Below, one piece after another: positions 60,839-64,000 of a stretch of 64,000 bases of DNA. A program made the translations under genes and the position numbers. This DNA is from Desmonostoc muscorum FACHB-395 (lineage in GTDB: Bacteria; Cyanobacteriota; Cyanobacteriia; Cyanobacteriales; Nostocaceae), in contig NZ_JACJSF010000030.1 in NCBI RefSeq assembly GCF_014698035.1, forward strand, positions 1 through 64,000. The letters are read 5' to 3'. The first letter of the stretch is position 1. Every line of letters starts with the position of its first letter. The notes beneath the pieces were generated by a model that saw only the letters and a program-made list of their open reading frames with translations, was not told the origin of the DNA and made no database searches.

Positions 60839-61492
60839 ATGTTTCTATTGCTAAGCCGGGTACTGCTGTGGCTGCTGATTGGCACTATCGTATATTCTTT
60901 GTTCCAGCGATTTTATCCCTCTGGAACTTTTGTAGGGCGATTAATCTTAGTCGTTATCTTGGTAATCGTAGCCCTTTCATTTCTTAACCCCAGTGAACCA
61001 GCTGTGGCATCTTTGTGGAGAATGCTATCTTTTCCACTCAAGCCTCTGGGGGCCTCTGTTTTACTGATGATTTTGGCTGCTCAAAAAATTAAAGGAGGTG
61101 GAATCGAAAAACCAGGAGGATACTTGATAGGTTGGGCACTGACGATTTTGCTGTTGGCAAGTACACCAGCAGTCGCCTATTTCCTTTATCGCGCACCTCT
61201 AGCAATGACAGGTGAAACATCTGTAGCATCTGCTGTATCAACATCTGGGACACTGGTGGCATTAGGGCAACCAAACACCACAGCAAACATCTCAGATGTA
61301 AGGGGGGATAGCATTATTTCTTATAATCTGAGAGTGCCTCCCTACCTATTACAAGGAAATCCTCAAGATATTCGCACACGCGGTTTACGACTTGAAGACT
61401 TTGTACCAAATTCGGAAACGTTGCAATTAACAACAAGAACTTGGGAAAGTTATCTCGTTGAAATTTACAGGTTCTTGCGTGTTCAACGGTAA
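60839..61492 (+). CDS. Membrane protein, possible YdcF-type protein lacking its core
   Basis: A 217-residue protein. The first 125 residues contain four hydrophobic helices (LLSRVLLWLLIGTIVYSLFQ; PLGASVLLMILAAQKIKGGG; WALTILLLASTPAVAYFLYR). The C-terminal LRLEDFVPNSETLQLTTRTW and YLVEIYRFLR look like the end of YdcF/ElyC-type envelope proteins. Their Rossmann core with its GG and GEN-like motifs should lie between and is missing; 65 residues of Ser/Thr-rich sequence are there instead. It may be an internally shortened relative or an unrelated membrane protein. The frame is intact. Confidence 0.5.
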   Translation: MFLLLSRVLLWLLIGTIVYSLFQRFYPSGTFVGRLILVVILVIVALSFLNPSEPAVASLWRMLSFPLKPLGASVLLMILAAQKIKGGGIEKPGGYLIGWALTILLLASTPAVAYFLYRAPLAMTGETSVASAVSTSGTLVALGQPNTTANISDVRGDSIISYNLRVPPYLLQGNPQDIRTRGLRLEDFVPNSETLQLTTRTWESYLVEIYRFLRVQR

Positions 61493-61508
61493 TAAAGTAA
61501 AAAAAAAT

Positions 61509-61546
61509 GGGTAAAGGGTAAAGGGTAAAGGGCAAAGGGCAAAGGG
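61509..61546. repeat. 7-base tandem repeat (GGGTAAA/GGGCAAA)
   Basis: Three copies of GGGTAAA and two of GGGCAAA lie between the membrane protein gene and the ABC exporter. A CCCCATT repeat follows at 61588-61602. Confidence 0.85.
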
Positions 61547-61668
61547 TTGAATTAGTTAGCCACTGTCCCCAAATAGGTTTTTCCCTTCCCCATTCCCCAT
61601 TCCCTGTACATAGCTGCTTGCTTGGGCTAGCAGTTAATCTAGGATGATAAAGTTGCAAAATTGCTTTA

Positions 61669-63420
61669 ATGGCAAAATCTCGACGAATCGCTAAACTCAG
61701 TGCTTACTTACGACCCCATTGGCGGGAAGCGTCATTAGGCATTCTCGCTTTGTTGTCTGTCAATGCACTGGGCGTTTATATCCCTTGGTTGATTCGTGCT
61801 GGTGTTGATAAACTCTCAACAACTTTCAACTGGAACGAAATACTACATTATGTAGTAATAATTGTCTTGCTCAGTTCGGCGATGTGGCTAATGCGGATGG
61901 CATCACGCATTTGGCTATTTGGGGTGGGTCGTCAGGTGGAATTTGACCTGAAACAACGGATTTTTGAACACTTACTAAAGCTGGAGCCGGCTTATTTTGC
62001 CAGTAATACTGCTGGCGATTTGATTAATCGGGCTACTAGTGATGTGGACAATATCAAACGGTTATTGGGTTTTGCCGTTTTGAGTTTGGCAAATACGGTG
62101 TTTGCCTACGCCCTGACACTGCCAGTAATGCTAGCGATTAGTGTGGATCTGACGCTAGCGTCTCTGGCAGTTTACCCTTTTATGCTCTTGTTGGTGAGTC
62201 TGTTTAGCGATCGCTTACGCAAACAGCAAGCAGCAGTCCAAGAGCAACTCTCTGAAATCAGCGAACTCATCCAGGAGGATATTAGTGGCATTGCCTTAAT
62301 TAAAATCTATGCCCAAGAAGCAAATGAGCGTCGAGCCTTCTCCAAAAAAAATCAGCAGCTATTGACTGCTAACCTGGAACTAGCAAAACTCCGAAATACC
62401 CTGTTTCCGCTAATTGGTGGGCTAGCTAATGTCAGTTCGCTGGTAATTATCTGGCTAGGGGCAGCGCGGATGTCTTCTGGGGCACTTCAGGTTGGCGACT
62501 TTTTAGCCTTGTTAATTTATGTAGAGCGTCTAGTTTTCCCCACAGCCCTTTTAGGATTCACAATTACTGCCTATCAACGGGGTGAAGTTAGTATAGATCG
62601 CCTGGAATCTATTCTCTCTGTCACACCGAAAATTCAAGACACAGCTGAGGCCATACACCTACAAGCAGCTGAACTTAAAGGGGAAGTGACAGCGAAAAAT
62701 CTCACTTACAGTTACCCTGGTTCGACTACTCCAGCTTTAGAAAACGTTAATTTTACTATTGCTCCTGGAGAAACCGTGGCCATTGTTGGGGCAATTGGTT
62801 CGGGAAAATCCACTTTGGCGAATGCTTTACCGCGCTTGTTGGATATTGAATCAGGACAATTGTTTTTAGATGGGCTGGATATTACTAAAATAGCTTTGGC
62901 AGATTTACGAGGTGCGATCGCTTACGTTCCTCAAGATAGTTTTCTATTTAGCACTACAATCAAAAATAATATCCGCTATGGCGATCCAATTAGCGAACAA
63001 GAGCAGATAGAATCTGTTGCTAAACTTGCCAAAATTGAATCAGAAATTAATAGTTTTCCTCAGCAATATGAAACTCTTGTTGGTGAACGCGGTATCACTC
63101 TTTCTGGTGGTCAACGGCAACGTACTGCCTTAGCTAGAGCGATGCTGGTCAATGCGCCAGTGTTAATTTTGGATGATGCTCTCTCTAGTGTGGATAATCA
63201 AACAGCCACGCAAATCCTCAAAAATCTCTCCAGTGGTACTGAACGCAAAACAGTAATTTTCATTACCCATCAATTATCTGCGGCGGCTGCGGCTGACAGG
63301 ATTTTTGTGATGGAAAAGGGAAAAATTGTTCAAATAGGCAATCACTTAGAACTATTGCAACAACAGGGTTTATACAGAACTTTGTGGAGCCAGCATCAAG
63401 TTGAGGAATTACTGCATTAA
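61669..63420 (+). CDS. ABC exporter, fused permease-ATPase
   Basis: A 583-residue half-transporter that should work as a dimer. The N-terminal 310 residues are a six-helix exporter domain with FDLKQRIFEHLLKLEPAYFA and GDLINRATSDVDNIKRLLGF. The ATPase domain has Walker A GAIGSGKST, Q-loop YVPQDSFLFS, signature LSGGQRQR, Walker B VLILDDALSSVD (Asp where Glu is usual after Walker B) and H-loop FITHQLS. It is the MdlB/MsbA-like multidrug or lipid group; the substrate is unknown. The residue after Walker B, Asp instead of catalytic Glu, is known in some heterodimeric exporters with an inactive site. Confidence 0.92.
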   Translation: MAKSRRIAKLSAYLRPHWREASLGILALLSVNALGVYIPWLIRAGVDKLSTTFNWNEILHYVVIIVLLSSAMWLMRMASRIWLFGVGRQVEFDLKQRIFEHLLKLEPAYFASNTAGDLINRATSDVDNIKRLLGFAVLSLANTVFAYALTLPVMLAISVDLTLASLAVYPFMLLLVSLFSDRLRKQQAAVQEQLSEISELIQEDISGIALIKIYAQEANERRAFSKKNQQLLTANLELAKLRNTLFPLIGGLANVSSLVIIWLGAARMSSGALQVGDFLALLIYVERLVFPTALLGFTITAYQRGEVSIDRLESILSVTPKIQDTAEAIHLQAAELKGEVTAKNLTYSYPGSTTPALENVNFTIAPGETVAIVGAIGSGKSTLANALPRLLDIESGQLFLDGLDITKIALADLRGAIAYVPQDSFLFSTTIKNNIRYGDPISEQEQIESVAKLAKIESEINSFPQQYETLVGERGITLSGGQRQRTALARAMLVNAPVLILDDALSSVDNQTATQILKNLSSGTERKTVIFITHQLSAAAAADRIFVMEKGKIVQIGNHLELLQQQGLYRTLWSQHQVEELLH

Positions 63421-63452
63421 AGTTTTGACCGAAAAGAATATTTTATTGTTTG

Positions 63453-63478
63453 TTGGGTAGCACAACTGTGCTACCCAA
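63453..63478. terminator. Hairpin between convergent ABC exporter and endonuclease genes
   Basis: A perfect 12-bp stem TTGGGTAGCACA/TGTGCTACCCAA with a two-base loop, followed on the plus strand by ATCTTT. Confidence 0.65.
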
Positions 63479-63482
63479 ATCT

Positions 63483-64000
63483 TTAGGGATTACAGTATGC
63501 CCGTTCTGCTAATGTGACATCTAGCACGAATGGATTATCATTACCTTGAAATTTGGCGATCGCGTGACTGCGTTCTATTTCAGTAATATCCGGTACGTCT
63601 TGCTGATTCCATTTACACAAAGTCTGACGCTGATTCTGAAAGTAATTTCGGTCTACGTTCTCAGCCTGATTCCGATAGATAGTGTAAAAGTAGAAAATTG
63701 CCCTAGCTATATCCCCTTTTACTTTTTCTCTAGGCTCAAATTTAGCAGATGATGATTCGCTAAACTCGTCAATTGCTCTACTAGGAATTGTAGATTGAAC
63801 AGTATCATTTCGATACCATTTTTTAGTACTGGTGTCGGCTATATCGTCGAAGGGTTTATTTCCTCGCTCACTATTAATATTTTCTCGTGCAGGAAATAAA
63901 TGGTGAAGGTCACTTCGAGCATTACCGTTGTCAGCCCCTTTACTTTGTGGCCAAACGTGTTCAGTATTCAGCCCTAATTTGTCAGCTTCCTGACTAGGAT
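63483..64000 (-). CDS. Endonuclease I-like protein, cut by the window end
   Basis: The minus-strand frame is open from the window edge to a TAA at 63483-63485; the N-terminus lies outside. The visible 172 residues contain the EndA/NucM motif NTEHVWPQSKG and NARSDLHHLFPA, with the His residues of the beta-beta-alpha metal nuclease site, then NINSERGNKPFDDI and a helical C-terminal part. These enzymes cut DNA or RNA outside the cytoplasm; a signal peptide would be expected upstream of the window. The C-terminus, ending AERAYCNP, is normal for the family. Confidence 0.85.
   Translation of the reverse strand, partial: PSQEADKLGLNTEHVWPQSKGADNGNARSDLHHLFPARENINSERGNKPFDDIADTSTKKWYRNDTVQSTIPSRAIDEFSESSSAKFEPREKVKGDIARAIFYFYTIYRNQAENVDRNYFQNQRQTLCKWNQQDVPDITEIERSHAIAKFQGNDNPFVLDVTLAERAYCNP

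Noticed and set aside
1-64000. tRNA, rRNA, tmRNA, SRP or RNase P RNA genes
   Set aside because: I looked in the intergenic regions for their conserved segments and saw none; a covariance-model search could still find one.

Overview
The window is chromosomal DNA of a filamentous, Nostoc-like cyanobacterium. The reasons are the very frequent HIP1 octamer GCGATCGC, short 7-base tandem repeats between genes, and genes typical of the group: a CPP1-like J-domain protein, a monoglucosyldiacylglycerol synthase, an EbsA-like protein, a PEP-CTERM protein, NifJ, Uma2, and a DUF1400 hydrolase. Identification rests on reading the sequence only; no database search was run.

Layout. 1-825 holds nested non-autonomous insertion elements with no gene. 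826-10948 holds housekeeping and metabolic genes (hemL, ChaB-like, hisIE, an MFS transporter, an OmpR-type regulator, CPP1-like, HAD, hppD, an SDR). 11030-12313 is an unusual zinc ribbon-NYN nuclease-LOTUS-like protein. 12498-18245 is the phosphate uptake locus pstS-pstC-pstA-pstB1-pstB2, all on the minus strand, with a 135-bp element between pstS and pstC. 18592-24885 holds Uma2, a SpoIIM/RDD membrane group, a 2H phosphoesterase, holA and a small secreted protein. 25080-35777 holds a LuxR regulator, recR, a TPR-CHAT caspase-like protein with a short paralog, and dnaX. 35895-43803 holds mgdA, ebsA, a PEP-CTERM protein, an orphan ribbon-helix-helix protein, a membrane GTPase and a hybrid histidine kinase. 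43941-64000 holds nifJ, a DUF6875-like protein, two hydrolases, a second hybrid kinase, a pseudogene copy of the M28 peptidase, a Doc-type toxin-antitoxin pair, a TauE/SafE-like gene pair, galE, an ABC exporter and a partial endonuclease I gene running off the end.

The most unusual object is in dnaX (32376-35777). An intein of 430 residues interrupts the Walker B motif. Its splicing blocks read in the dnaX frame, but an apparently intact double-motif LAGLIDADG homing endonuclease is encoded in a different frame (32990-33985). It overlaps conserved splicing segments at both ends, and the dnaX frame stays open through the whole endonuclease. Three replication/recombination genes (holA, recR, dnaX) lie within about 12 kb; recR appears to start at ACG, and dnaX has an A8 run followed by a quick -1 stop that could make a gamma form.

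A second theme is repeat invasion. Four insertions of short inverted-repeat elements all sit in quasi-palindromic hairpin targets. Short tandem repeats have entered coding regions in frame (nifJ three times, hppD once). A dispersed repeat supplies the last codons of the MFS gene.
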